The notes beneath the pieces are model-generated. The model worked only from the letters and a program-made list of their open reading frames with translations, did not search any database and was not told the DNA's origin. The position numbers and the translations under genes are program-made. Positions 27,090-34,719 of a stretch of 49,790 nucleotides of DNA are shown here, piece after piece. How positions within the stretch are numbered: position 1 is the stretch's first letter; each line of letters opens with the position of its first letter. Source of the stretch: CALLPQ01 sp039819545. GTDB lineage: Bacteria > Pseudomonadota > Alphaproteobacteria > Caulobacterales > Parvularculaceae. The stretch spans positions 1-49,790 of the forward strand of contig JBCBRS010000019.1 of the NCBI GenBank assembly GCA_039819545.1, in the 5' to 3' direction.

Positions 27090-27436
27090 GGGGAATCAAT
27101 GCGAGCGGGTTATTGAATAACGATCGTATACCATGAAGGTGGCGATTCATGGGCTGGCGATTATGGGTAGGACGGTTATTTACCCGTCTGCAACGGCCAC
27201 GGGGCTTTTGCTCATCCGTCGTCACTCGGTCACCCCTTTATAGGCCGACATGGCTGGCCGGGCAGCAATGAAAGTTTGGCATCAAACCACACAGCGTTTT
27301 GATATCATTCACGATAACGGATGGTGCAAACGCGCCACGTCCACCACCGATCTTGACCACTGGCGCTGATGTGACCATGACCACGGGGCGTTTGCGAGAC
27401 CAAATGGCCAGGTGCGGGCCCAAAAAGGGACACATT
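27090..27436. other. Junction between moeA remnant and GDP-mannose gene
   Basis: No convincing gene is visible. A 65-codon minus-strand frame and the upstream extension of the next gene are open but resemble nothing known. The region probably contains the deletion scar that truncated moeA and the promoter of the following gene; no strong -35/-10 pair stands out. Confidence 0.4.
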
Positions 27437-29644
27437 GTGAAAATTTATCCGGTAATCATGTGTGGGGGCTCAGGTACGCGGTTATGGCCCGCGTCGACGC
27501 CATCCCGGCCCAAACAGTTTATCCCGCTTCTTGGCTCAACGTCTTTATTTGCACAAACCGTTGACCGGGTAAGCGCGATTGAGGGCGTTGACCATTTGGT
27601 CGTTATCGCTGGCGCAGCGCACCGCGATGCGCTGGCCACCGCCTTGACGGTTCGCGGCGACGTCACGGTCTTGCTGGAACCGGAAGGCCGCGATTCGGCG
27701 CCCGCTATCGCCGCCGCGACCCAATGGTTGCACCGGCATGATCCTACCGGTATTGCGGCGGTGGTTGCCTCTGATCATTTTATTCCGGATCATGATGAGT
27801 TTTGTGACGCGATTGTGCGGGCCGCGCAGGCGACGCGCGCTGGACGCATTGTAACGATGGGGATTGTACCGTCCACCCCGTCATCAGCCTTCGGATATAT
27901 TCGCCCCGATATGACCGTTGTGGACGAACATGGCGTCAGACCGGTGGCCGCATTCGTGGAAAAGCCGGGTACTGAGACCGCGAAGCGCTATATCGATGAG
28001 GGGTATTTGTGGAATAGCGGAAATTTTATTTTTTCCGTCGAAACCATGCGCGATCAACTCGGCCGATTTAACCCGGACATATTGCAAAGCGCCGCGCGCG
28101 CTATCGACCATGCCCAGCCCGCCGGATCAGCCCTTTTGTTGGGTGACCAGTTCAAAGCGGCCCCCAAAATCTCCATCGATTATGCGGTGATGGAAAAAAC
28201 GGACCTGGCGTCGGTACTCCCAACGCCGCTGACCTGGTCCGATCTTGGTGCATGGGATGCTGTTTATGCGGTGTCACAGAAAACTGCTGAAAAAAACGCC
28301 GTGGAGGGGCAGGGCGTTCTGATCGACATGGCGGGGTCTTATCTGCGTGCGGCCCCCGGTATGGCAATCGCAGCGATTGGGCTACGCGATGTTGCAATTA
28401 TCGCCGAGCCCGACGCCGTTCTTGTTTGTCCCCTCGACCAAGCGCAGCAGGTCAAAGCCGCCGCAGGGCAGGTGGCTAAGACCAATCCGGCGTCCTCTAT
28501 CGCCGCACCCGGTGACCAGCCTGACCTTGCGAGTTTGAAAGCCTGGTTTGAGTCCTGGCTGATGACCGCGGCGCTGCCGCTCTGGGCCACCCTTGGCATC
28601 GATCATCAAGGGTGGGGCGTTCATGAAAGTCTGTATCAGGATGGCTCGCCCACGGGCAACAACCGGCGCGCACGCGTTCAGGCGCGCCAAATTTATTGCT
28701 TTGCGACAATGGGGGCGCGTGGCTGGGCCGGCCCCTGGCAAGCGATGGTGCGTCACGGCTTTTCCGGTCTGGCGGCAACCTATCATCGCAGTGATGGACT
28801 GATCCGCACCCTCGTTGATCCGGCCGGCGCAATTTGTGACGACACCGCGGTTCTTTATGATCAGGCGTTTCACCTTCTTGCGCTGGCCGCCGCCAAGCCC
28901 CTCATCGCCGATGCCGAGCCCCAAGCGCTGGCCATCCTTGATGCCCTCGATCAGCACTTTTCCCATCCGGGTGGCGGCTATCGCGAAATGGCCGGGCACG
29001 CGTTTCAATCAAACCCGCATATGCATCTGTTTGAAGCGGCCCTGGCGTGGATTGACCAGGGCGGATCGGCGCGCTGGCATGACCTCGCCACCAAGATTGC
29101 AACGCTGTGTCTGACGAACTTTATCGACCAGCAGGGTGGTTTTCTGCGCGAGTTTTTTGACGACAAGTGGGCCCCCGCCAGCGGCGAAGCAGGGACAGTG
29201 GTTGAGCCCGGTCATCAATTTGAATGGGCCTGCCTTTTGCTGCGCTGGTATCGGATCACCGGCGAGACCCAAGCACGCCAGGCGGCTCGACGCCTCTACC
29301 GCGCGGGCCAACACGGAATTGATCCGGCGCGCCAGGTTGGTGTTGATATGATGAATGACGCGCTTCAGCCGGTGACCCAGCGCGCGCGGCTGTGGCCACA
29401 AACCGAATGGTTGAAAGCGGCCTTACTTCTTTCTGACATTGAAGAGGGCGAAGACAGAGATCAGTTGCGCCGCGCGGCAAGCACCGCCGCCACCAGCCTG
29501 AAACGCTATCTTGATACGCCTGTGCGCGGTCTTTGGTGGGACAGGCTTGATGCGGAAAACACATTTGACGATGAGCCCGCCAGTGGCAGCACATTTTACC
29601 ACATCGTCGCGGCGATCAATCAACTGACTGATAGTATCCAGTAG
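27437..29644 (+). CDS. Mannose-1-phosphate guanylyltransferase fused to an AGE-family isomerase
   Basis: Likely makes GDP-mannose for surface polysaccharide. The N-terminal half is GDP-mannose pyrophosphorylase: MCGGSGTRLWPAS, then RPKQFIPLLG, FVEKPG, LWNSGNFIF and WSDLGAWDAV. In standard bifunctional AlgA/ManC enzymes the C-terminal phosphomannose isomerase is a cupin. Here, from about residue 350, it is instead an alpha/alpha-barrel of the N-acylglucosamine-2-epimerase (AGE) family, with RRARVQARQIY, HLFEAALAW and EPGHQFEWACLLLRWY. That family includes mannose and mannose-6-phosphate isomerases, so a bifunctional enzyme is plausible. The frame is open from 27299, but the GTG at 27437 has AAAGGGA 7 bases upstream and starts at the conserved IYPVIMCGG, giving 735 residues. 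Confidence 0.88.
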   Translation: MKIYPVIMCGGSGTRLWPASTPSRPKQFIPLLGSTSLFAQTVDRVSAIEGVDHLVVIAGAAHRDALATALTVRGDVTVLLEPEGRDSAPAIAAATQWLHRHDPTGIAAVVASDHFIPDHDEFCDAIVRAAQATRAGRIVTMGIVPSTPSSAFGYIRPDMTVVDEHGVRPVAAFVEKPGTETAKRYIDEGYLWNSGNFIFSVETMRDQLGRFNPDILQSAARAIDHAQPAGSALLLGDQFKAAPKISIDYAVMEKTDLASVLPTPLTWSDLGAWDAVYAVSQKTAEKNAVEGQGVLIDMAGSYLRAAPGMAIAAIGLRDVAIIAEPDAVLVCPLDQAQQVKAAAGQVAKTNPASSIAAPGDQPDLASLKAWFESWLMTAALPLWATLGIDHQGWGVHESLYQDGSPTGNNRRARVQARQIYCFATMGARGWAGPWQAMVRHGFSGLAATYHRSDGLIRTLVDPAGAICDDTAVLYDQAFHLLALAAAKPLIADAEPQALAILDALDQHFSHPGGGYREMAGHAFQSNPHMHLFEAALAWIDQGGSARWHDLATKIATLCLTNFIDQQGGFLREFFDDKWAPASGEAGTVVEPGHQFEWACLLLRWYRITGETQARQAARRLYRAGQHGIDPARQVGVDMMNDALQPVTQRARLWPQTEWLKAALLLSDIEEGEDRDQLRRAASTAATSLKRYLDTPVRGLWWDRLDAENTFDDEPASGSTFYHIVAAINQLTDSIQ

Positions 29645-29766
29645 CGCCTCCAATGCCCATGTCTCGCATCAATCGCTCAACGGGATAGCGTGCAATCTGT
29701 AAACACGGCAGACCGGTTCGACCGCACACACCTTCCGGTGCTCTTTAATAACCGTAATCATTTCCG
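29645..29766 (-). pseudogene. IS3-family transposase (OrfB) remnant
   Basis: Two short minus-strand segments match the IS3-family OrfB N-terminus. EMITVIKEHRKVCAVEPVCRV (29702-29766) resembles the common opening with an EHR-YGVEPICRV motif. In another frame, LQIARYPVERLMRDMGI (about 29651-29705) resembles the later ARCTVERLMRDMG motif. The normal sequence between them is missing, so the copy has an internal deletion and frameshift, and the catalytic DDE domain is absent. The fragment abuts the stop of the GDP-mannose gene and marks the edge of the island. Confidence 0.6.
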
Positions 29767-29874
29767 AAATGGGCGGCCAGCCCGCCCTACCGGAGGCGCT
29801 GCGCGCCGCGAGGCAAAAAATTGTGCCCAGGGGCGAGGTGCGCCGTATAAAGATTATCAACGGTTTATTGAATA

Positions 29875-29935
29875 GTGGGACACATATATTTCTCGTATTT
29901 TATTGGGCTTTTTCAAATTTGTGTCCCACCTTTTT
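29875..29935 (+). terminator. Long-loop inverted repeat with T-run
   Basis: GTGGGACACA (29875-29884) and TGTGTCCCAC (29920-29929) are perfect 10-bp inverted repeats around a 35-bp AT-rich loop, followed by C and T5. It may terminate transcripts from the upstream gene. Because it lies beside an IS remnant, the arms could instead be terminal inverted repeats of a tiny decayed element. Confidence 0.45.
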
Positions 29936-30417
29936 GGAGACAATTCGATTCTCAAAAGCGGAATCGAGCCACCGACAAACTGGAATTTAGGCTAAGAGCG
30001 TGTGTCCATGATCATTTGAGTGCATTGAGTAATATGCGAATATCGGTGCGCACTTTAGCGACTTTTCGATAGCGTTTCGCCAGGCTTTGCCGTGGTATCT
30101 CGCTTGCGCCAATGCGGCTTTAGGGTCATTAGGACGGAGCTCGCTCGACGTGCATTTTAGCGCCAGCGACTGCTCCAGATTTTTTTTCTGCCTTCGCACG
30201 ACCGTGGCTACCGGGGTGCACGTCACAATGTCTCAACTTTAAGTGCGAAGCATAACCGGCATACCCACTTGAAAATGTTTCTCAACGTTTAGGATAATGC
30301 GACAGAGGTCTCTTAATTCACCGGGCATGGGAGAAAGGTTAAGTCATGAGGGATGATTCGTGAATCCCCTTCTTGGTTCCGATAATCTCCCATTATCAAT
30401 AGTTATAAAACCAACCC
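29936..30417. other. Non-coding stretch upstream of the toxin-antitoxin operon
   Basis: No credible gene. A 79-codon minus-strand frame (29987-30226) matches nothing I recognise. Near its right end are GGGAT (30350-30354)/ATCCC (30364-30368) enclosing GATTC/GAATC, and GATAAT (30381-30386)/ATTATC (30392-30397). Both are short inverted repeats just upstream of the toxin-antitoxin promoter and are possible operators. Confidence 0.45.
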
Positions 30418-30448
30418 TTGGTCCAAGTGGCTTCTCGTGCTATATAAT
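30418..30448 (+). promoter_or_regulatory. Candidate promoter of the toxin-antitoxin/integrase operon
   Basis: A perfect -10 TATAAT lies at 30443-30448 with TTGGTC at 30418-30423 as a possible -35. Spacing is 19 bp, or 17 bp if the overlapping TATATA at 30441 is used. Transcription would start near 30455, about 40 bases before the antitoxin ATG. Confidence 0.5.
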
Positions 30449-30496
30449 GAGGAGAACATTCGCCGACGGCCCGGTCTGCGCGAGGAGTACGCCCTG

Positions 30497-30805
30497 ATGA
30501 CCATACACGAAAATGATGGCGAAATCGATGCCGATCTTGTGGTCAAGATCGCCGACGCCAAAGCTCGGCTTTCCGAACTGATCGCCCGGGCTGAAACCGG
30601 CGAAAAAGTCATCATCGCGCGTGGCCGTGATCCGGTGATTGAGTTAAAGGCGCTCCAACCGGTACGATCGCCCATTGGGATTCTGGCCTCGCTGGGGATT
30701 GATGTCGACCTCGCGCTTCTCGAACGCCAATTGGACGAGCCGTATACCGACGCGGAGCTCGACGACTTTGAAGGCGATCTCGACAACGAGCTTGGTATCG
30801 CGTGA
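30497..30805 (+). CDS. Phd/YefM-type antitoxin
   Basis: A 102-residue antitoxin. The N-terminal DNA-binding domain has the family pattern IADAKARLSELIARAETGEKVIIARGRDPVIELKAL. The acidic C-terminal tail (LDEPYTDAELDDFEGDLDNE) is the kind that wraps and blocks the partner toxin. The ATG at 30497 is preceded by GAGGAG; the frame opens earlier at 30437 but without support. The stop overlaps the toxin start (GTGA), giving tight coupling. Such antitoxins usually repress their own promoter, alone and with toxin. Confidence 0.87.
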   Translation: MTIHENDGEIDADLVVKIADAKARLSELIARAETGEKVIIARGRDPVIELKALQPVRSPIGILASLGIDVDLALLERQLDEPYTDAELDDFEGDLDNELGIA

Positions 30806-31185
30806 CGGTCTATGTGATCGACACCAATGCCCTGATTTTCGCCTTTGCGAATTCAAGGCGTCTGACCAAACCCGCTGCGGCCGCTCTCGGAGATCATGGT
30901 GCCGTTCGTGTGGTCAGTGCTGCCTCGATCTATGAGATCACATGGAAACATCGTCTTGGAAAACTCGCGCTTGATCCAGCCGATGTGAGACGCGGTCTGC
31001 GCGCAAGTGGCCTTGAGGTGAGATCGACCACGGAAGCGGTGATGTATCGTGCTGCAAGCCTTGACTGGGACCATCGCGATCCGTGGGACCGGATGATCGC
31101 CGCCCAGGCGATTGACCTGGAGGCGCTTCTGGTCTCGTCCGATAATGATTTCGATGCGCTGGAACAAATCGACCGGATCTGGTGA
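30802..31185 (+). CDS. PIN-domain (VapC-like) toxin ribonuclease
   Basis: A 127-residue PIN-domain protein, probably a Mg-dependent endoribonuclease neutralised by the upstream antitoxin. The acidic active-site residues are visible: Asp7 in VIDTNALIF, Glu45 in SIYEIT, the Asp of HRDPWDR and the Asp of SSDNDF. It starts at a GTG overlapping the antitoxin stop. PIN toxins paired with Phd-type rather than VapB antitoxins are common in alphaproteobacteria. Length is normal and no disruption is seen. Confidence 0.88.
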   Translation: MTVYVIDTNALIFAFANSRRLTKPAAAALGDHGAVRVVSAASIYEITWKHRLGKLALDPADVRRGLRASGLEVRSTTEAVMYRAASLDWDHRDPWDRMIAAQAIDLEALLVSSDNDFDALEQIDRIW

Positions 31186-31194
31186 GGCGAGGGG

Positions 31195-31389
31195 ATGAGC
31201 AACGCTGACGAAAACCGGGAAGGGCAGGGTGACAATGAGACGCCGCCTCTCCGTCAGGTTTGTCTTGACGACCTTGAAGAGGCGTTGGACCGCATAATGG
31301 ATGAGGCCGCTGCCGGGGTTTCAACAATCATCATCCGCGATGGCGTTCCGATTGCTCGGTTTGTGCCTGTCGAGGGAAAGAAATCATGA
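31195..31389 (+). CDS. Small Phd/YefM-like protein coupled to the integrase
   Basis: A 64-residue protein with a charged N-terminus and a Phd-like core: LDDLEEALDRIMDEAAAGVSTIIIRDGVPIARFVPV. It lacks the acidic toxin-binding tail of a full antitoxin. It starts 9 bases after the PIN toxin stop, and its own stop overlaps the integrase start by 4 bases (ATGA). No toxin follows; the partner position is taken by a tyrosine recombinase. It could be a DNA-binding regulator or directionality factor for the integrase, or an orphan antitoxin remnant. Confidence 0.7.
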   Translation: MSNADENREGQGDNETPPLRQVCLDDLEEALDRIMDEAAAGVSTIIIRDGVPIARFVPVEGKKS

Positions 31390-32525
31390 GCGTGGTTGAC
31401 CATGTTGCGGATGAACTTGTCACCTTCTTGCCCGTGGCAACGGCTGAAAGCCTTTCGCCGGTCCTGACCCTCGATGATGTTGAAACCCTGCGTCACCTCC
31501 ACAAGAAATCGATCCCTGAGAACACCTTGCGCGCCATCGCCAGTGATCTTGCCTATCTCGAAGCCTGGCATCTGGCGGCGACGAGCACGCATCTTTCCTG
31601 GCCGGCAAGCGAAGAGGTTGTGTTGAAATTCATCGCCCATCATTTATTCGATCCCGTTCACCGCAAGGACAATAAAGGCCATGGCATGCCCGATGCGGTC
31701 GCGGCACGGCTTTATGCTGAAGAACGGCTGCAATCGCGCTTGCCCCATGCGCCCTCGACCGTTCGTCGGCGTATCTCCCACTGGAAAAGACTGCACGCGG
31801 CCAAAGACCTCGAGGGTGTTTTTGAAAACCCAGCTATACGAACAGCGTTAAAGGCGGCCGTGAAGGCATCGGATCGCAAGAAAGAAAAGCAAAGCCTAAA
31901 GCCCATCACTATCGATGTTCTCGAAGCGATGCTCAAAACCTGTGATCGTTATCGGGCCAATGGCAGGCGGGACTATGCCTTGCTGTTGGTGGCATTCGGC
32001 TCCGGCGGGCGCCGCCGCTCTGAAATGGGCGCCCTTCGGATTGAAGACATGAAAGACGTAGCGGCCGACGAAGAAGACAATTCGCTTAAAGGCGAGCCGC
32101 TTTACGAGATCTATCTCAGGCAGGCCAAACGGATCGATACCCAGAACGCAGAAACCATCATTGTCGCCGGCCGCGCCGCGAAAGCGCTGGACGACTGGCT
32201 TAGCGATGTCAGGCGGGAATTCGGAGGCACGGTAAACGGGCCGATATTCCGAGGCGTGAACAAGTGGGGGGCGATATCAAAACACGGATTGTCGCCGGGC
32301 GCCGTCAATGGGCTTGTAAAAGCCAGAGCAGAAAAAGCTGGTTTGAACCCCAGTGAGTATTCAGCACACGGCATTCGCGGCGGCTATCTCACCGAAGCCC
32401 GCAACGCTTATATCCCCTTGGAAGAAGCGATGCGGCATTCCAAGCACCGGTCTTATCAAGTGGCGAGCAGCTACTACGAAGACATCGACGCGCAGAACAG
32501 CAAGGCGGCCCGATTGCTAGATTAA
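31386..32525 (+). CDS. Tyrosine recombinase / site-specific integrase
   Basis: A 379-residue phage-integrase-family recombinase. An N-terminal helical core-binding domain (ENTLRAIASDLAYLEAWH and following) precedes a catalytic domain with the first Arg in GSGGRRRSEMGAL (residues 209-211), His328-x-x-Arg331 in SAHGIRGG, His in HSKHRS, and the nucleophile Tyr363 or Tyr364 in SSYYEDID. It appears intact. It is translationally coupled to the small Phd-like gene and is the last gene before an AT-rich block, consistent with an integrated element. No adjacent tRNA or clear att repeat is seen. Confidence 0.9.
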   Translation: MSVVDHVADELVTFLPVATAESLSPVLTLDDVETLRHLHKKSIPENTLRAIASDLAYLEAWHLAATSTHLSWPASEEVVLKFIAHHLFDPVHRKDNKGHGMPDAVAARLYAEERLQSRLPHAPSTVRRRISHWKRLHAAKDLEGVFENPAIRTALKAAVKASDRKKEKQSLKPITIDVLEAMLKTCDRYRANGRRDYALLLVAFGSGGRRRSEMGALRIEDMKDVAADEEDNSLKGEPLYEIYLRQAKRIDTQNAETIIVAGRAAKALDDWLSDVRREFGGTVNGPIFRGVNKWGAISKHGLSPGAVNGLVKARAEKAGLNPSEYSAHGIRGGYLTEARNAYIPLEEAMRHSKHRSYQVASSYYEDIDAQNSKAARLLD

Positions 32526-32658
32526 ATCGATAGAGGAAAAGCTGAACTGAGGTGGAATTCTGATTGCAATCAACAGACCACGTGGGGAGCAGGTGACGAC
32601 TTTCAAAATTTTGGATTGCAAAATCTATAAAGACTCTTAGACTAAAAAAAGGGATATT
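32526..32658. other. Gap between integrase and the RTX operon
   Basis: Composition shifts from GC-rich to AT-rich here. It holds a perfect palindrome GATTGCAATC (32562-32571) and a related GATTGCAAAATC (32614-32625), so GATTGCAA is directly repeated. An AT-rich promoter for the lipoprotein/RTX genes probably lies between 32600 and 32650 (TATAAA at 32626-32631 as a possible -10). The paired motifs could be regulator or recombinase sites. Confidence 0.4.
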
Positions 32659-33546
32659 GTGGGAAAATGCTTAATGTTAAGGTCTTCAGGGCAGCGGGAG
32701 TTTATAGTCGCGGCAGCGTTCATGGGGTTAATGCTCGTTAATGGGTGCGTGGGCGTATTAGCAAAAAAGCTGCCATCGAGTGCAGAAGCTACAGAGAAAT
32801 TTGGTCGGGAAAGAAATGTATTACCAATCAGGCCTCGCGATTATTACAAATTAAAATATGCGTACCCCGGTGATAGCGAGCTATGTGGCGCATTCGCCTC
32901 CACCATGTCTGAGTCTTACTCTCCTGAGAAGGAAGATGCGTCTCGATATGATTTAAGCGGCTCTGTGCTTTCAGAGCCTGGAATGCTCCTGATGGGGTCG
33001 ATTAATATTTTTGAGCCATGGGATAGCAAATCGCTATCATCTGATATTTGCAATAATGATAATACAGTAGCAAAAAAGACTCTTCTAGGGGTCATCGATA
33101 TTGACATTAATCATGATGGACTTCCAGATCGACTTTATAGATTAGGTGCAACTCAGAGCCTTAGCCCTCCATTTTATGGTGTTACACATACTCCCTTATG
33201 GTATCGGCTTGGAAGTGAAAATGAATTTCCATTAGAACAAGAGAAGCTTCTTTTTCTTCTGCGTGATGAAGGTACAGCTTCTTATAAAAGGCTTAAACTC
33301 AAGAAACTTGCAAGGGGCTACAGGCCGTACGGGAAACGTATACACTGCTCTCATCACAACTTTTCAGTTTTTACGTATAGCGGCAATAGTTACATTATTG
33401 CAGCATCGGTAAAGTACCCAACTATCGAAAGTACAAAGCTATTTCTGGTCAATTTCGATAAGTCAGAGCCTTACGTTGCGTGTTACCTCGAGGGAGATGA
33501 CATAACGAATTCAATACTTCCTAGTGAGTCGTTGAAGTATTTTTAA
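32659..33546 (+). CDS. Hypothetical lipoprotein-like protein upstream of the giant RTX gene
   Basis: A 295-residue protein of unknown family. A hydrophobic stretch IVAAAFMGLMLVNGC near residues 16-30 may be a lipoprotein signal, though the lipobox (VNGC) is imperfect. The mature part has acidic and aromatic patches (DIDINHDGLPDRLYRLG resembles a calcium-binding EF-hand-like or FG-GAP segment) and several Cys (GAFAST region, DICNND, IHCSHH, VACYLEG) that could form disulfides. The start may be GTG 32659 or ATG 32674. The gene is clearly AT-richer than the metabolic genes. The next gene begins 18 bases after its stop, so it probably shares an operon with the giant RTX protein. Confidence 0.65.
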   Translation: MGKCLMLRSSGQREFIVAAAFMGLMLVNGCVGVLAKKLPSSAEATEKFGRERNVLPIRPRDYYKLKYAYPGDSELCGAFASTMSESYSPEKEDASRYDLSGSVLSEPGMLLMGSINIFEPWDSKSLSSDICNNDNTVAKKTLLGVIDIDINHDGLPDRLYRLGATQSLSPPFYGVTHTPLWYRLGSENEFPLEQEKLLFLLRDEGTASYKRLKLKKLARGYRPYGKRIHCSHHNFSVFTYSGNSYIIAASVKYPTIESTKLFLVNFDKSEPYVACYLEGDDITNSILPSESLKYF

Positions 33547-33564
33547 AAAAATTAAGGATCAGCC

Positions 33565-34686
33565 ATGCCCTTAAATGCGATTTCGAAACTCAGCTTGTTC
33601 CACACATCGATGTTTGTAATTTTTTTGGTTTCATGTTCTATCCCGAATGAAGATTTAAAAAGTATTGTTGCAGCAAGAGAAATAAATACAAAAGTCGAAG
33701 AAATAAAGGTAAAGCCCTCTCAGCCATTAGGGCGCTTTTTATTAAGGCAGCACGCAAATAATGGACAGTTACTTTCTTTTCCAAAATCTTGTGAATTGAT
33801 AAATGATCTCCAGCTTGTAAAAAAAGTAGCGAGTAACAAACAATGTTCATTTCCGACGCAAGAAAATTTCGAGTTAACTGATTTGAAAAGTGGCAAGTTA
33901 AAAGCAGAAGAGATGTTGGGCCAATTTAAGCAATTTTTATTTTTAGAGTTTATTTTTCAAAGTTCAAACTATTTATATGAATTAGAGTTTGAAGAGGGGG
34001 AAGTCGATGAAATTGATGTGCATACTTTATCAGCTAAGCTCGCGGTTAACATAAGAAACCAATGGCACCAAAACAAACTTGAGAAGCGCTTTGCGCCAAC
34101 ATTCATTTCTGAAAAGATGATTGAGGATGTTTGGGAAGCCTACCAAGATACTCTATACTCTTGGCTAGAGGAAAAAAAACCATTGTTTGTTAGTCAATCT
34201 TTTTCATTAAAAAGAAGTAATTCTATTTTTCATTATTATCGCATTCCGCAGATTGTTATTAAATTCGGAGATGCATTTGAGATGGGATCGCCAATCATTA
34301 TTGGTGAGGGTGAGAATTGCTACTCAGATAGTTTTACGCAGGAATCGTCAACTCAGATATTTATCCCTTATGCCGGAAAAAATAACTATTTTAAAAATTT
34401 AATGGATTATAGGCTGAGATTTAAGCAAGGTAAAAAAACTAATTATAGTGAATTTTCAACTCATATGTATAAGGATTTTTTGATAAAAAATAATCCACGA
34501 TACTTTCGCGCAGAAGGTGAGTTGCTTCTGTCTCAATTTTTAAATAGTGGGTCTAACTCAAGTTATGCGGTCAGGGTTTTTACAGTACCTTTGGTAAGGT
34601 ATTTTGGGGTTGAATCTGATGAAACCGAAAGTGAGCAATCATGCACATTTGATTTCATCGAAGAGAGTATGAAAAAAAATCAATAA
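33565..34686 (+). CDS. Hypothetical lipoprotein upstream of the giant RTX gene
   Basis: A 373-residue protein of no recognised family. A clear lipoprotein signal is present: hydrophobic MFVIFLVSC with lipobox LVSC and Cys24. The mature protein is rich in Lys, Glu, Phe and Ser, mostly helical in appearance in its middle (EEMLGQFKQFLFLEFIFQ, KMIEDVWEAYQDTLYSWLEE), with a few Cys. Codon use is strongly AT-biased, unlike the upstream half of the window. It ends 33 bases before the giant lysozyme-RTX gene. Position suggests an envelope partner: immunity to the lysozyme domain, surface anchoring, or export help. None of these can be shown from sequence. Confidence 0.7.
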   Translation: MPLNAISKLSLFHTSMFVIFLVSCSIPNEDLKSIVAAREINTKVEEIKVKPSQPLGRFLLRQHANNGQLLSFPKSCELINDLQLVKKVASNKQCSFPTQENFELTDLKSGKLKAEEMLGQFKQFLFLEFIFQSSNYLYELEFEEGEVDEIDVHTLSAKLAVNIRNQWHQNKLEKRFAPTFISEKMIEDVWEAYQDTLYSWLEEKKPLFVSQSFSLKRSNSIFHYYRIPQIVIKFGDAFEMGSPIIIGEGENCYSDSFTQESSTQIFIPYAGKNNYFKNLMDYRLRFKQGKKTNYSEFSTHMYKDFLIKNNPRYFRAEGELLLSQFLNSGSNSSYAVRVFTVPLVRYFGVESDETESEQSCTFDFIEESMKKNQ

Positions 34687-34719
34687 AAATCACTTCACGA
34701 TAATAATGGGAATTGTTAA

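Noticed and set aside
27238..27435. 65-codon minus-strand frame after the moeA remnant
   Set aside because: No recognisable similarity and no start signals; probably a shadow frame.
29987..30226. 79-codon minus-strand frame upstream of the toxin-antitoxin genes
   Set aside because: Considered as a transposase remnant, but no motif could be recognised.
31386..32658. tRNA gene or paired att repeats next to the integrase
   Set aside because: No cloverleaf-forming sequence or convincing direct repeat at both island ends was found by eye.
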